A DNA stretch of 64,000 bases from Phorcus lineatus. Lineage: Eukaryota > Mollusca > Gastropoda > Trochida > Trochidae. The DNA is taken from contig OV121094.1 of NCBI GenBank assembly GCA_921293015.1, positions 1,788,764-1,852,763 of the forward strand. The letters run 5' to 3'. Position 1 is the stretch's first letter. Each line of letters starts with the position of its first letter. Positions 35,401 through 50,400 of the stretch are shown in pieces. The notes beneath the pieces were generated by a model. It ran no database searches. It saw nothing but the letters and a program-made list of their open reading frames with translations, and was not told the DNA's origin. The translations under genes and the position numbers were made by a program.

Positions 35401-38400
35401 ATAATTTCGATGTTAAAAGAACCTCTCTTTGTTCATAAAATGCATTTTTTCACATTTGTAAAAGTGTATATGCTGTTGAATGTTACTTTTTATGATATGC
35501 ATGCACAATCCGTATCTTTACTTCTCTTTGTGAAATTGCTCATGTACCACCGAGCGTTCTCTTAGAGAATAAAGAATCTGGAATCTGGATTTTCAAAGTG
35601 CTGGCTGTACATAAAATAAATAGAATCAAACCCTTATGTAACAGATTTTAGCTCTGCCTAGTTTGATAAAGTACTTGTGAAAAATATATCACCTATTTCA
35701 TTGAATGTCACTTACTGATAGGTAATATAGCATATAACCAAGCAAGTTAGAAATAAACAAACTCTATACCGAACATCATGCTTTTCCTATCATTTCAATG
35801 GTAACCAAATATCACACATGACAACCAAAAATGCTACTCCAAATCTTAACCCTTACGTTGCTGAATATTATTTTGACCAGTTTTGCCCCCGTGGCTGAAT
35901 TTTCCAGCACTCGCCTCGCTACCGTTATAGCGCAATTAGCCCCTGTGGCCGAATTTTCCAGCGCCGCCAGATGCGACCGTTTTAACAACATATGGCGTGT
36001 TTACATAGCGAAATACGGACATTATCGTCGTTTTATACAACGCTAGTCGGCGAATCCCATGTTACAAATGGATGATACTTACTTGACACTTTGAATGAAA
36101 TTTCTATCACCCCTGGAACGGTTTCTACAACTGAAGTAAACTTGTTTTCAATTCGGGCGCCATAACTCAATAAATTTCAAGAGCGCATGCGCAAAATCAA
36201 AACGAAACTAAAGATGAATAGTTCCTCTTCACATCGATATAAAAATTATTTTTATAATATGTCTAGAACGAATTTTACAAAATTTTAAAAATTGTCTTTA
36301 TTTCAAACATTATAAAATCATTTAATCACTGAGTGCACACATGCAAATTATATACGGAATTGAAGCTAATTTCTTGCTCTATATTTCACGATAAATTTTA
36401 TTACGATACGCCATCCTAAACGAAAGATATAAATTACGAAAATAGGGTAGTGATACATCCCGATAACGTTCTGACCCCCACAGTAATATTACTAAGCTAA
36501 TAGCCCCGGGCAAACGCACGCGCTCAGCGCGTGCAGGCGGGGTATCCCCGTTGAAACATACACTCACACACAATATAAATTGTCTTTATTTCAAACTTTA
36601 TAAATCATGTTATTCGCTTTGCATACATGCAAATTATATATGGAATTGAAGGCAATTTATTCTTCTTTACGAAGAAATAAATCATAACAATCTTTTGCAC
36701 TGTAATTAGAAGTTACTACCAACGAACCGTGGGTATAGCTACTAATAAAGTCTTTGATAATCGCCTTACCGCAACATATGTCGCATCGTTTCCACACGTT
36801 TTATTTTGATGCAAATATGGGCAAATTACACATGAAAATCAAGGTTTTTATTTCTGCTTTACGATGATATGAAAATAATAAATATGTACCACTTGGTTTG
36901 GAATATATAAAGTTTGCAAAGATGGTACCCTCGGGTATTTTAGAACAAATTTTGATAATTGCGACATCACTAACCGCTCCTTTATTGTCTAATTGTAATT
37001 TGCAAATTTTATATAGAATTGAAGACGATCCTTTCCTCTTTATTGTGATATAAAAATGTTGATAATGCGCTCTGCCGTTAAATGGATAGGAAGTGTAAAA
37101 AGCAGTTGAAAATAAATAGCTTCTCGGTCAACAAAATATGAATAGAGAAATTGCCTGTTTGTGCGATGCGCCCCGGGTCCTTTCTGATTTTCTTGTACAT
37201 ACCAATTTTATATTGCAATAAAGATCATCCTTTTCTCTATATTTTGATATATGAAATTGCAAAATTTACCGAGAACTTTATGTGATATAAAGTGCGAGAA
37301 AATTGTAAAAACGTAAAGAATAAACAAAAGTCACAATTTTGCGGAACTTGCTGTATCTTTATTCTATATGGTGTATATAATTTTTTTATATCAAATCGAA
37401 GACAATTATTCCTTCTTTATCACGAGGTAATCAATTTCAAAATACGCCTAGTTGTTGAGAAGATATGAGCGAAAGAAAGGCACATGTCAAAATCGCCGTT
37501 CAGTTTACATGATTTGAATCGAGAAATTAGCTTTTTGTGCGGCGCTTGCTGTGTCTTTATTTATTTTTGCGCATGTACACATTTTACATGGAAAGAAAGA
37601 CAATCTTTCTCTCTGTCTTATGATATAAAAATTGTCAAAATACGTTGAGCACATCATGTAAAAATTGGTGTGACAAAATGGTGTAAAACTAAAAATATGT
37701 AAAAATCACCTTTTTTGCGGCACATGCTGTATCTTCAATTCAGGTAGTGTAGTTATGTATTTTATATTGAATTGAAGACAATTTTCTGCTCTTTCAAATG
37801 ATCCAACCGGTATTGAAATCCGCCCAAATGTTCAGAGCATAGGGCGTGCGATATAAGGTTGTACGTTTTTTGTGAGTGCAGGCTTGTAAGCAAACGATAG
37901 CACGCGCGGGACGGTAAGCTCGTGCGAGCGGGGAGAAAGTGCCCACAGGCTATTAGCACGTGCGGCGGGGAGTGGGGGAAAATTGAGTGATTTTAACGCT
38001 TATTTTCGGTACGATAAACATTATCAATGTTCGCATAATTTTCGGAGCATGTTCGCGCATTATTTAGAACACCAACGAAACAAAACACGGTTGCTTAGCG
38101 ACAGCCGGAACGAAAATACAAGCGTTGAACTGAGACTACTGCTAGGCAATAAATTTCCGGGCTCCGCTACCGAGACCCGCGGTCATAATTAGTTAGCGTG
38201 AGAAAAATAGAGTGTGCTACTCGCATCCCGCTAAGGGGACTTGCGGGCAAAGCTAATTTCATCCCGGAATATTCCGGGACCCGCATCTTAAGGGTTAAAG
38301 GCCAAGGAAACATACAACTATGATAAATACTTGCTTGTTTCAACCTTTACAGCATGATAGAATAACTCACTTATCTTTAAATCTATTCATTAATTCTAAT

Positions 38401-41400
38401 ATTTGTAAAATGATATTAGCTATAAAGAATATCAGACATTTATAGAATACAATAAACTACATATGAACAATTATTATTCCCCCCTCTGAGAATACCACAG
38501 TAATAGGCAGCAGACTGGTATGCAGTAACTCCATGCATATTCCCTGAAGGTAGGATATCTAACCAATATCCCTTATGTTGATATGCATGGAAGACACCTG
38601 ACCAGTTATACCGATATACTATTCCTTTCAATCTCCAACCTTTAAGGAATGCAGTAAACAACACATATAATATTTCTTCCAGTGAGATTATCTGGTAAAT
38701 TCATATTGCATGTGCTGGTAGGTGATAAACTACATATCATACGCTAATTCCTCCCGAGTGGATAAAACACTAAAATCCCACATGTTGATATGCCAGTGAG
38801 CACATATTCCCTATCATATTCGTCCAATGAGATGTACCAATATGGAAAATGTTAAAGATTACAGCTCTGTTATAATGTTATACAATAAACAGAAGAAACC
38901 TTCTTAAGAGTACAACAAAGAGACCGTAAAGATATTTCCCACATTGTCTATAACCCTATAGATACAAGAGAGTGGTAAATCAAACAATTTTGAAATCGTT
39001 TTTGGGGGGTTCTTCAACATTTTTAATGGGTGATTTTTTTTAAATTCCAAAAGGGTGAGCTCTGCTGACTCGGTTTGGAATCAAAACCCGGACCTCACAG
39101 GTGAACAGCTGATGCAATACCAACTGAGCTACATACTAGGTTACACATTAAATATAAAATCAAGTTACCAACATCTAAAAGAATGAAAATTCAATTCTTG
39201 AAAAGAAATCTTAGTTAACATTAAACTGCCTCCCTGTTGAGATTTACTTGAGATTCATTTGCAGAAAATGAGACTTGAATGGGATCGATGGACAAGACAA
39301 CAGACAAACTGTGCACCATGAAAAGAGTCTTTACATGCAACAGGTGGACTTTAAAGGCATTGCAGACATTCCCAGTGAAGGTGCATCATCAAACGCGAGC
39401 TGCCATCTATGCAGGAGGTATCTCCAGACAGAGTCTACATGCAGTGGGAGAGAGATGATGGAATGGTGGAGCATAGAGTGGTGATACAGACACAGAGAAT
39501 GGTCAGGACTTAAAAGCACTGAATGCAGCTGAATATACACCACTAGAAGTGTTTGAAGTCATTGCATAATGGTTTGTAAGGGCCATCTGTCTATCTGGTT
39601 CCCACAATTGAAAAATTGTTGAGAGCAAAGTGGAAACATCCTATTTTGGAGGAGTGGTTCTACTTTAAATGCTTAAAACAGTAGTTCTACACAGATTGCT
39701 GCATCCAAGGAGAAGGGGTTCTTAACCTTTAAATATTTGTGAAAAACAAACAAATTAAAATTTGTGTGAGGTCTCTTGAATTACAAGACCAGTCATGTGA
39801 CTCCATCCAACGCTCTCTTATAATTTTTTGAAAACAAGCACCTGTTACTGGATAAGAAAGTCTACTCTTGATGTGAAACAATCTTAGTGATTTCAGACTG
39901 AGACAGGTGACCCCTCCACGCAAACCGACCAGCAGTGAGGCTTGAAAGCAATCAGTATGATTTGATATTTAGGGGCCACTGATAGTTTGATATTTATTGA
40001 AGGTCAAAGGTCACAAAACAAGGCCACCGGACATGACACCCCTATACTCAAATATGCTCAAATCAGAAACACAATGAGGAACAAGTGACTGGTTTGATTT
40101 GATCTCAATGATACTTGAGGTAAAATTGCATGCAACGAATAAACTTTTTATCTGAATTTTCATGTCTTCTTTAGATGTCTGATGGTGTTGTTGAATGGGC
40201 ATAGCAAACCAGATGGAAAGTTAATAAATATTTCAAACTTGTTATTCAAAAGCCACATAATATATCCTATGGAATGATTTACTTTGAGTTTAAAGGGTTA
40301 ACATAACAGAGCAAATTTTATAATTTGAATCCATTTGACTGTCATCTCCAGGCATATTGCATGCACTAAGTGACTTCAAACACAGACCAATTAAAGATCG
40401 AGTGAAATGCCCTATGGTCGATTTCGGAATTCGCTAAAAGGGATTACAATTTGACGTGGACTCAACTTTAAATTTCTGAAATCGGCCGCTGAACAACATA
40501 AATACGGCTTTGTAATTAAATTGCCTAATTACGACCGGCGAGCAGAACCTGAAAGGCCACTGTGGTCACTGAAGCGTGAATCTTTCGTGACGTGCTAGTT
40601 GGCATATCATCATTCGCTCGTTATGTAAAACAACACTAGCCGATAGTAAATCTCGCAGTTAAACCGTCGGTTATACCTACTGAACGTTATCCAAACAACT
40701 CAAACCTTAAAGGAATCTATTGTTTAATTCATTGTCTGGAAATTTCTATTTTTGCAAGCGCAAGACCCTGATTAAATACGATGCTGTGTGCACTTTCCTA
40801 CAGAATGTTTTTAAAATTCACAGACCCTGCGCAATGTTGTCATAGTTATAAGATTACGCTAAGGCGTGAGATCCCGGAAGTATTTCTTACATGAACTATG
40901 CTCACTTATTGGACATTATATTGAGGGATGCACCGGCATCCATATTCTCATAAAAATATAACCTTTATTAAGTATTAACGCATAGTGTCCTCCAGCGATT
41001 CAGAAAGTGGGATATCATTATCTATGGAATGTGTCTCCTCATGTTCATAATCGCTAATTTCAATTGACGGGGCCGATACTATTCCTTACTTACATCAGCC
41101 AAATGACAGTTCGAGTGGCACAGAAACAGAAGAGACGACAAGCAATCAAGAGAGGAGACGTTCCCCGAGACCAAGATCACAAATACTAGACTCCATTAAA
41201 CTAAAAACTTAGAGAAATTGTCCTTTGCTTTACTTCATTAAATATAAATAAATGATCATCAGTATTTAACCAAAGAATGTGGCCTGAGGATATTAATTTT
41301 TTTATATAATTTTTTATTTGATATTGCAGAAAGTACAGATACATTGCATATAGGCAGCTAGTGCGCTGGTGTTGGCAGTACCTCGGGAGAACCGTTCGAG

Positions 41401-44400
41401 AACCACTGCCTGCATGTGCAGTCTGCCAAATGTTTTCACATCACTCAGACTGGTTTAACTAGTTTGTTTGTTTTTATGACACACAGGTGGCCGTTATGTA
41501 ATCCTATCGCATTCAATTTCAATTCTTGATTTAATGGTCTCCAATTATACCTTTTGAATTTTAACGCCTTGGACCCGCCAAGCGGAATATATGTCCTGTC
41601 ATAATGGCGTAACTCTTGGCATTCGACTGGTACTTAGTTTATTGTCACGGCGTCCAGTCATTTTGAACCAATGAACTTGTAGAATATATATTCAACCAAT
41701 AAATTAAGAGAAGGAGATTTGGCTCATGCACTTCTACGGACGATGACACGCATTTAAAAAAGTACATCGTGAATAACGGGTACCAACATTCTTAAGGATT
41801 ACATAGGATGTTTCTAACGCTTGCGCCAGGTATGTTTTCATGTCATTTATTGTTAAATTCAAAGAGAGATATTGCAACACGGTGTGAGATGTTATACTAG
41901 ATAAGAATATGATATGTGTTAGTTAAATACAAACGAATCATCCAATAAGTACTAAGTTGTCATGAAAGTGAATTGAAGAGAAACAAAATTATTTTTTCTA
42001 TAGTCATTTAAAAAGTTTCTACATTCTCTCCCGTTTATTACAAAAACCCTAATTTTTTCGAGACATTTTATAACTTCATATCGATAAATACATGTTGTAA
42101 CACAACGTGATATCCCATAGTAATGGATCTCTCAGCGACCAAGTTCTTTACCTTTTTGATATAAACCCACCCGAGAAAACCGCGTCCACGGATTGTCACA
42201 GTCCAATTAAGATGGATTTGACGACTGAGAGGGAAAGTTGATATCATGAAGCCGTTGGACAGAAGAACTGTTCTCATCCATGGAAACAATGCGCCCGAAC
42301 GCAAACTGCTTCGCGGAAAATAGTATGATTTGTCTGTTGCGTCCATCTTTTTCTTAGTCAGTTCACTTGTCATTAGCAGCCGAGCGGGACGGGCTGATTC
42401 GTCTCTCGCTCTTATTGTTGAGTCTTAAACGGACATAGCTGTTAGTGTCTTATTGTTTACCCTTGGCTTGTCATTAGCAGCCGAGCGGGACGGGCTGATT
42501 CGTCTCTCGCTCTTATTGTTGAGTCTTAAACGGACATAGCTGTTAGTGTCTTATTGTTTACCCTTGGCTTGTCATTAGCAGCCGAGCGGGACGGGCTGAT
42601 TCGTCTCTCGCTCTTATTGTTGAGTCTTAAACGGACATAGCTGTTAGTGTCTTATTGTTTACCCTTGGCTTGTCATTAGCAGCCGAGCGGGACGGGCTGA
42701 TTTGTCTCTCGCTCTTATTGTTGAGTCCTAAACGGACATAGCTGTTAGTGTCTTATTGTTTACCCTTGGCTCATGTCATTAGCAGCCGGGCGGGACGGGC
42801 TGATTTGTCTCGCTCTTATTGTTGAGTCCTTAACGGACATAGCTGTTAGTGTCTTATTGTTTACTCTGTCTTACTTTGTCATTGACAGCCGAGTGACGTT
42901 GACCTCGTTGACGTTTGGACATGTGACATGGCTGTAATGTCTTTTTGTATACATTGCGTCTTGGTTTTGAAATAAACCTTGTTGTACCTTATCAATTTTG
43001 GTCTTGTTTATAAAACAGCTTCCACTGCCGACCAAATTGGTAGCAGAGCGTGGTTATGTATTTAACCAGCTAAACTGTTCTTATGTCACACAGGTAAGTG
43101 ACTACTTGAATTTTGAATAAGCATCAGATCATTCAATTGTTTCTTACAATGTCACAGGGTGGTGACGAATCGGATGCTAGGGAAAGTAATGATGACTTTC
43201 AAAATGACGTTGTAGCCAACAGAGATGTTCGGCTGCAAAATGAAATATTTGAGTTAAAGCGTCGAAAGGTGATAGTAAAGTCTGCTTTCACAAAATCAAA
43301 AAATGCACTTGAGAGACTTGTGAGTGAAGTAGGGCTTCCATCGCACAGTGATGTCCTTGATGCTATTGACAAAGTATGTGATTGTGAGAGTAGAGCAATT
43401 GACATCGTGATGAGACTGTCCGAGTTATATCAGCAATCAGGTCAAATAGAAAATGTTGCCAAAACATTTGACGAATTGGAAATGATTGAATTAACTGGAA
43501 GTGAAGCTCAAGACAGAGCACAGTCTTATCTTAGATCCTTATCTACATCATTCCCAGACACTTCCAGCATGCATTCATCACATGTGTCAAAATCAAATGT
43601 TAGGGCATGTAAAACAAAAGTGGTTGATCCTACTGAGATTAAAGTTTCACACACACCTCAGATTGAAAGCAAGGTTAATTGTCAACAAACACAATCAAAG
43701 GGTGTTGATCATAGCATCAAGGATGAGTCAGACAGGCAGTCAAGTAGATCCAACGCTCATACTGATAATTTTAGACCTCAGTCTTCCAGTGGCTACGATC
43801 TTGGTCATGATATGTGGAAGCAACTGAAACGTGTCTCTATACCAGTATTTTCGGGTGATACAAAAAACTATGAGAGTTGGAAAGCCGCGTTCATCGCTTG
43901 TATAGATAAAGCTCCTGCTACGCCCGAGTACAAATTGTTGCAACTACGCCAGTACGTCAGTGGGGAAGCATTGAATGTCATTAAGGACCTTGGGCACAGT
44001 GCAGCAGCATACAGTGTTGCACTTGAACGGTTAGAGCGTAAATATGGTGGTCGTAGGCGATATGTGGCACTGCAACTTGAACAAGTGACTAGTTTCAGAC
44101 CAATAAGGATTGGTCTTGCAAGTGATGTAGCAAAGTTTGCCGACTTGCTTGACATAACAGTTGTCAATCTTCGAGATTGTGATCGAATAGAGGAGTTGGG
44201 TAACGGTTCACTCTATTCTCAGTTACTGAGCAAAATGACAGAACCGATGGTTGCACAGTATCAGAGGTGGCTATTTGATAGCCAAATGCAAGAGTCTGTT
44301 GAGACGTTGCGTGAGTTTGTCTTGCAAGAGGCACAATTTCAAACCATAGCTTCTGAAGCTGTCCATGGTGTATCAAAATGTAGCAAACCTGATAAAGGAA

Positions 44401-47400
44401 GAAAATCGGGTGTTTTCTTTGGGGTAAGTCAGTCGTCTGGTGATTGTTGTTCAATATGCAAGGTGTCTGACCATACAATTTGGAAATGTAGGCAATTCAA
44501 AGGGATGGCAGTTACAGAAAGATGGAACACTGTTAAAGATTTGAAGCTTTGTTTCAGGTGCTTGCAAACTGGCCATAATTCAAAACATTGCTTACGCCAC
44601 ACAAGATGTGGTATTGGTGATTGTCCAAGGTATCACAGTCGTTTCCTTCACCATAACTCGCAGACACACACACACACACCTGTAGCTTCACAGTTGGCAA
44701 GTCAAAGTACTTCACAAATCTCGCAGGATTCCAACAGTTCACCCACTGGTACTACTTTGTCATCTTGCAGTTCGTCTTGCTCTACAATGTCTTTGCGAAC
44801 AGTACCTGTTGTAGTTAAGAATGGCAATGTCAAAATAGTCGTGAATGCGTTGCTGGATGATGCCAGCACCCAAACATACATCAATGAAGATGTTGCGTCG
44901 CAATTAGGGATATCTGGTCAGCTGCAAAATGTGTCGGTAAATGTCATAGATGGGCATAAGAAAACACTTCAGTCAATGGAAGTGGGATTTGAGATAGAAA
45001 GTTTGGATAAGTCTATATCTATGAAAATGAATGCTATGACTACACGACATGTCACAGGCAAACTGAAGGTAGTTGACTGGCAGAAGTATGCCTCCAGGTA
45101 TAAACATTTGCAGAGAATACCTTTTCCAAAGGTGAAATCTCCACACACAGTAGATTTACTGATTGGTTTGGATCATTTTGAGTTGCACAGGTCATATGAG
45201 GATGTTGTAGGCAATGAAGGTGAACCTATGGCAAGGCTTACACCTCTTGGCTGGACATGTGTCGGGTCCACATCTCCTCACTCTTGTGCCTCTTCATTGG
45301 TGACCTACTTTACTGACAACCGTGACCCACAATTAATGCAAATGTTGCACAAGTTTTGGGAAGTGGATCAGTTCACTTCTACAGCAATACCCCTGAGTAA
45401 GGATGATAAGTCAATCGTAGAATCGGTTAGAAAGACTGTTAAGCACGATGATGATAGATACCAAATTGGAATCCCTTGGAAAAGTGATCCTTCATCACTT
45501 CCTGACAATTTCGCCAATGCTTACCAAAGATTGTGTTGCACTGAGAAAAAGTTAGCAAAAGATAATGCAGTCGCTGAAATGTATGACAAGGTCATTTCTG
45601 ATTATGAAAAGAAAGGTTACATTGGACCAGTTATGCCTGATGACAATCATTCTTCTTGGTATCTTCCACATTTCCCTGTCATACGCCCAGACAGAACTAC
45701 TACAAAAGTTCGGATTGTATTTGACGCCTCCGCAAAATGTCAGGGAGTGTCCCTTAATGATATGATTCATCAGGGTCCAAAGCTTCAAGGAGATTTGTTT
45801 CGCATACTCCTGAGATTCAGGAAAAACCCAATAGCTCTTGTGTGTGACATATCAGAAATGTACCTTCAGATAGGCATTCCACCAAAGGACCAGCAATATT
45901 TCAGATTTCTTTGGAGAAAAGCAAATCAATCTGATGAAATACAGATTTACGAGTTCAAACGTGTTGTTTTTGGTGTGAATGCATCTCCCTTTCTCGCTCA
46001 GTACATTTCCCAAGAAAATGCTAAAACCTTTGCTCATTTGTACCCAAGGGCTGTTGAAACTGTTCTTAAATCAACCTATATGGATGATGGGTTAGATTCT
46101 GTTTGTGAAACAGCTGAAGCAGTAGATTTGTATGAGCAACTTACTAGTCTTTGGTCAAAGGCTGGAATGAAGGCCAGAAAGTGGTTGTCCAATTCCCCAG
46201 AGGTTCTTGAGGCGATACCTGTTGCAGCCAGAGCATCTGAAGTTGATATCACAAAAGATGATCTCCCTTCAGTACAGACTCTTGGTTTGAAGTGGATATC
46301 GAGTGATGATGAGTTTGGTTTTAAATGTGTAGATATCAAAACCAACTTGGCTAAAACAAAACGAGGTTTCCTCAAGGAAACTGCCAAAATCTTTGACCCT
46401 CTTGGCTTTCTTGCGCCATTCCATATCCGAGCAAAGGTGATTCTACAAAAGATGTGGCTGGCAGGAGTGGATTGGGATGATGAATTGACTTCTAGTCTTA
46501 GGAATGAGACAGAAGAATGGTTGGGTGAAGTTCGTTTGTTGTCAGCTGTCCGGTTCCCTCGATGTATTCGTTTGACCCCTGAAATAGAAGATACTCACCT
46601 GCATGTGTTTGTAGATGCATCTCAGGATGCCTATGGAGCAGTTGTGTATGATGTTAAGTCTTACAAATCTGGGCAAACATCTAGTTGTCTTGTTGCAGCT
46701 AAAAGTCGGGTTGCTCCTCTCAAGTCAATCAGTATTCCTCGTTTAGAGTTGATGGCCGCAGTGTTAGGTGTAAAGTTGATGCTGTCAATTGTGCATGCCC
46801 TTGAAGTAGACACTCCTGTTGTATTGTGGACAGACAGCATGAATGTGCTGTATTGGTTAAAAAACCACAGCAGAAATTTCAAGACTTTTGTTGCCAACAG
46901 AGTTGGTTTCATTCAGGAAAACACTGAGCCTATCCAATGGAGACATGTCCCTTCTAAGCTTAATGCTGCTGACATACTTACCCGAGGCACGGATGTGTCT
47001 GATTTGTTGTCTGATGAATGGCAGTGTGGACCTCCATTCCTGAAAATGGGAAAAGATTGTTGGCCAAAGCAAGCAATGTCTTTGGAAGAACTTGACAAAT
47101 CTGAAAGAAAGAAAACTAAAAATGAGTTCACATTGTTTACACAAACAAGTCAGGTTGTTAACCCTACAAGATATTCAGACTTGGCAAAACTCATTAGAGT
47201 TATTGGTTGGGTTTTAAGGTTTGTACATAATGTTTCTCATTCTCAAAGGATGATTGGATCGCTCACTGTTGATGAGCTTGATGATGCTGAGAAGCATGTC
47301 CTCCGTGAAACACAAAAAGATGTATTTCATAAAGAATTATTGGCTATGAAAAAGCAAAAGCTTTTATCCTCTGATAGCAAGCTGTCAAAACTAAGTCCCT

Positions 47401-50400
47401 TCCTCGATGATGATGGAATCATTAGGTCCAGTGGTCGCCTGAAGTTTGCAGAATACTTACCTTACAATGTCCGGTTTCCTATCATATTGCCAAGAAGGCA
47501 TTGGGTCACATCCTTGATTGTGAAGAAGTTCCATGAGGACGGTCATCATGTTGCAGGTACCAATCAACTTCTGGCTTTGATTTCTTCACGCTTCTGGATA
47601 GTTGCTGCTCGTGAAGCAATCCGAGAATGGGCAAATCAATGTGCTTGGTGTCGTAGACAGAGAAGCAAACCATCCAAGCAAATAATGGCTCCTTTACCCA
47701 AGTGTCGTTTACAGTACTCTCTTCGAGCATTTCAACAAGTGGGAGTTGACTTTGCAGGGCCTTTTCTGACAATTCACGGGAGAGGCAAACAAAGACACAA
47801 ACGCTATCTGTGCCTATTCACCTGTTTAGCTACAAGAGCTGTCCACTTGGAATTAGCTTTTGGTTTGGACACGGACTCGTTCTTAAATGCTTTCTTCAGA
47901 ATGACCAACAGACGTGGATTGCCCAAAGAGGTCATTTCTGATAATGGTACCAATTTTGTTGGTGCCGTTAGAGAACTGAAACAGCTTGTAGCTAAACTGG
48001 ACACAGAAAAGCTGGCAAATCAAGGAGTTGTATGGAAGTTTAACCCCCCTCAAGCACCTCATTTTGGAGGTGTATTTGAGAGCATGATAAAAGCTGCTAA
48101 ACGCTCAATATATGCCATTCTTGGGTCCAGTGACGTCACTGATGAAGACCTTATGACAGCTTTTTCAGGAGCAGAGGCACTCATCAACTCTCGACCGTTG
48201 ACGTATCAGAGTGCTGATCCTGATGATGATGTACCTCTGACACCTAACCATTTTCTCCATGGCCAGATGGGTGGAAATTTTGCTCCTGAATCTGTGGACC
48301 AAACTTCTTTCGATCCCAGACGAAGATGGCGAAGGATCCAGGAACTAGTCAGACACTTTTGGCGCCGATGGATGAAGGAGTGGCTGCCTTCACTTCAAGC
48401 CAGGAAGAAGTGGTTCACGCCCAGTCGGGATCTTCGAGTGGATGACGTCGTCGTCGTGGTATCACCAGAGTTGCCACGTGGAAAATGGATACTCGGCCGG
48501 ATTATCAAGACCTACCCTGGGAGAGATGAACACGTCAGAGTGGTGGACATCAAGACAACCAAAGGATATCTTCAGCGTCCAGTAACCAAGGTTTGTCCAC
48601 TGGAGTGGGCAGCACAGGATTCATGAACGGAAGGAGACAGCCAAAGGATATCTGCTGATTCATAGGATTTGTGTATGTGTAAATATGTGTAAATAAGTGA
48701 AGTGTGAGGTGCATTGAAGGTGTCTAAATGCACGTGTATATGTGATCATGTGTACAGAAGATACCGAGGATTCGTGGAAAGTGGTAAAAATAAAAGTGTT
48801 TGTGTTTATTTTCCAGGTAATTCATGAGGATATTGAACTGTTTTTTCTTGTTGAACTTTCATTTCTTTGACATTTTACAAACTAAATTAAGAAATAACAC
48901 TTTCTGCAATTTTTGTATGCTTTTCTTTCAGCATTGACATATTGGAATTACTAGCCTAAAATGAAATCATATTGTTTCTTTCAGAAAAATAATGTTATTA
49001 TTTTGTACTTTTTGTTAATTATGTGATGATAGTCCAGGTTCTATCATCGTAGGGGGGAATGGACAGAAGAACTGTTCTCATCCATGGAAACAATGCGCCC
49101 GAACGCAAACTGCTTCGCGGAAAATAGTATGATTTGTCTGTTGCGTCCATCTTTTTCTTAGTCAGTTCACTTGTCATTAGCAGCCGAGCGGGACGGGCTG
49201 ATTCGTCTCTCGCTCTTATTGTTGAGTCTTAAACGGACATAGCTGTTAGTGTCTTATTGTTTACCCTTGGCTTGTCATTAGCAGCCGAGCGGGACGGGCT
49301 GATTCGTCTCTCGCTCTTATTGTTGAGTCTTAAACGGACATAGCTGTTAGTGTCTTATTGTTTACCCTTGGCTTGTCATTAGCAGCCGAGCGGGACGGGC
49401 TGATTCGTCTCTCGCTCTTATTGTTGAGTCTTAAACGGACATAGCTGTTAGTGTCTTATTGTTTACCCTTGGCTTGTCATTAGCAGCCGAGCGGGACGGG
49501 CTGATTTGTCTCTCGCTCTTATTGTTGAGTCCTAAACGGACATAGCTGTTAGTGTCTTATTGTTTACCCTTGGCTCATGTCATTAGCAGCCGGGCGGGAC
49601 GGGCTGATTTGTCTCGCTCTTATTGTTGAGTCCTTAACGGACATAGCTGTTAGTGTCTTATTGTTTACTCTGTCTTACTTTGTCATTGACAGCCGAGTGA
49701 CGTTGACCTCGTTGACGTTTGGACATGTGACATGGCTGTAATGTCTTTTTGTATACATTGCGTCTTGGTTTTGAAATAAACCTTGTTGTACCTTATCAAT
49801 TTTGGTCTTGTTTATAAAACAGCTTCCACTGCCGACCACCGTTATATGTCGTATTTTGGAATTCTTCCGGAGCAGCTATTGCCTCTATTTTGCTGTTGAA
49901 TTAGCTTAAAAATACAGAGAAAATCAAAGGGCTGGACTTTCAGCTGACCACTAGCACGTCACACATTGGGCGTGGCTTCGAGTCATGCTTTGGTGATTTT
50001 GTGTAAGCGTTCGCCAGTCTCATTAGGCGGCTATCCAAAACAGGGGTATAAAAGGTCTCCTAGTAGTCGAATTAAAGCGTATATTTTTTCATTTTTTGGC
50101 TCTATTGATTCATTTAAGTGAAGCGAATACAGATACTAATTTGTAATAATTAAATTCATGCGTTACTTCTCCTCTTTAAGGCTTGAAACATCAACCCGTC
50201 TGTGACATTTCCACAAAATACCAACCGTTATTACCGACTGATAAAGAGGCTTATTCACCTAGGTTATAATGTTTGAGAGTTCCTCGTATCGATGTCTGTA
50301 TCAGCTGATATTTGCTGATATCTAACCACAGGAAATAAAGTGAGTAATTTTCATAGTAAACATAGCCATCTGTTCACTTCCCAGGGCAAAAACTGTCTGG

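Larger units (their letters stand above)
42256..49838 (+). mobile_element. BEL/Pao LTR retrotransposon, looks whole and young
   Basis: Two 779-bp LTRs (42256-43034 and 49060-49838), each starting TGGACAG and ending CGACCA, appear identical. A 4-bp CCGT duplication flanks the element (42252-42255 and 49839-49842). A candidate primer-binding site beginning TGG lies 3 bases after the first LTR, and a polypurine tract AGGGGGGAA precedes the second. One long gag-pol frame fills the middle. The element lies in the largest Kv-beta intron, antisense to the gene. LTR identity means a very recent insertion, probably variable between individuals. Confidence 0.96.

Noticed and set aside
39060-39140. Functional tRNA gene
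   Set aside because: Box A is good but box B has a changed core and the stems pair poorly. A SINE head is more likely.
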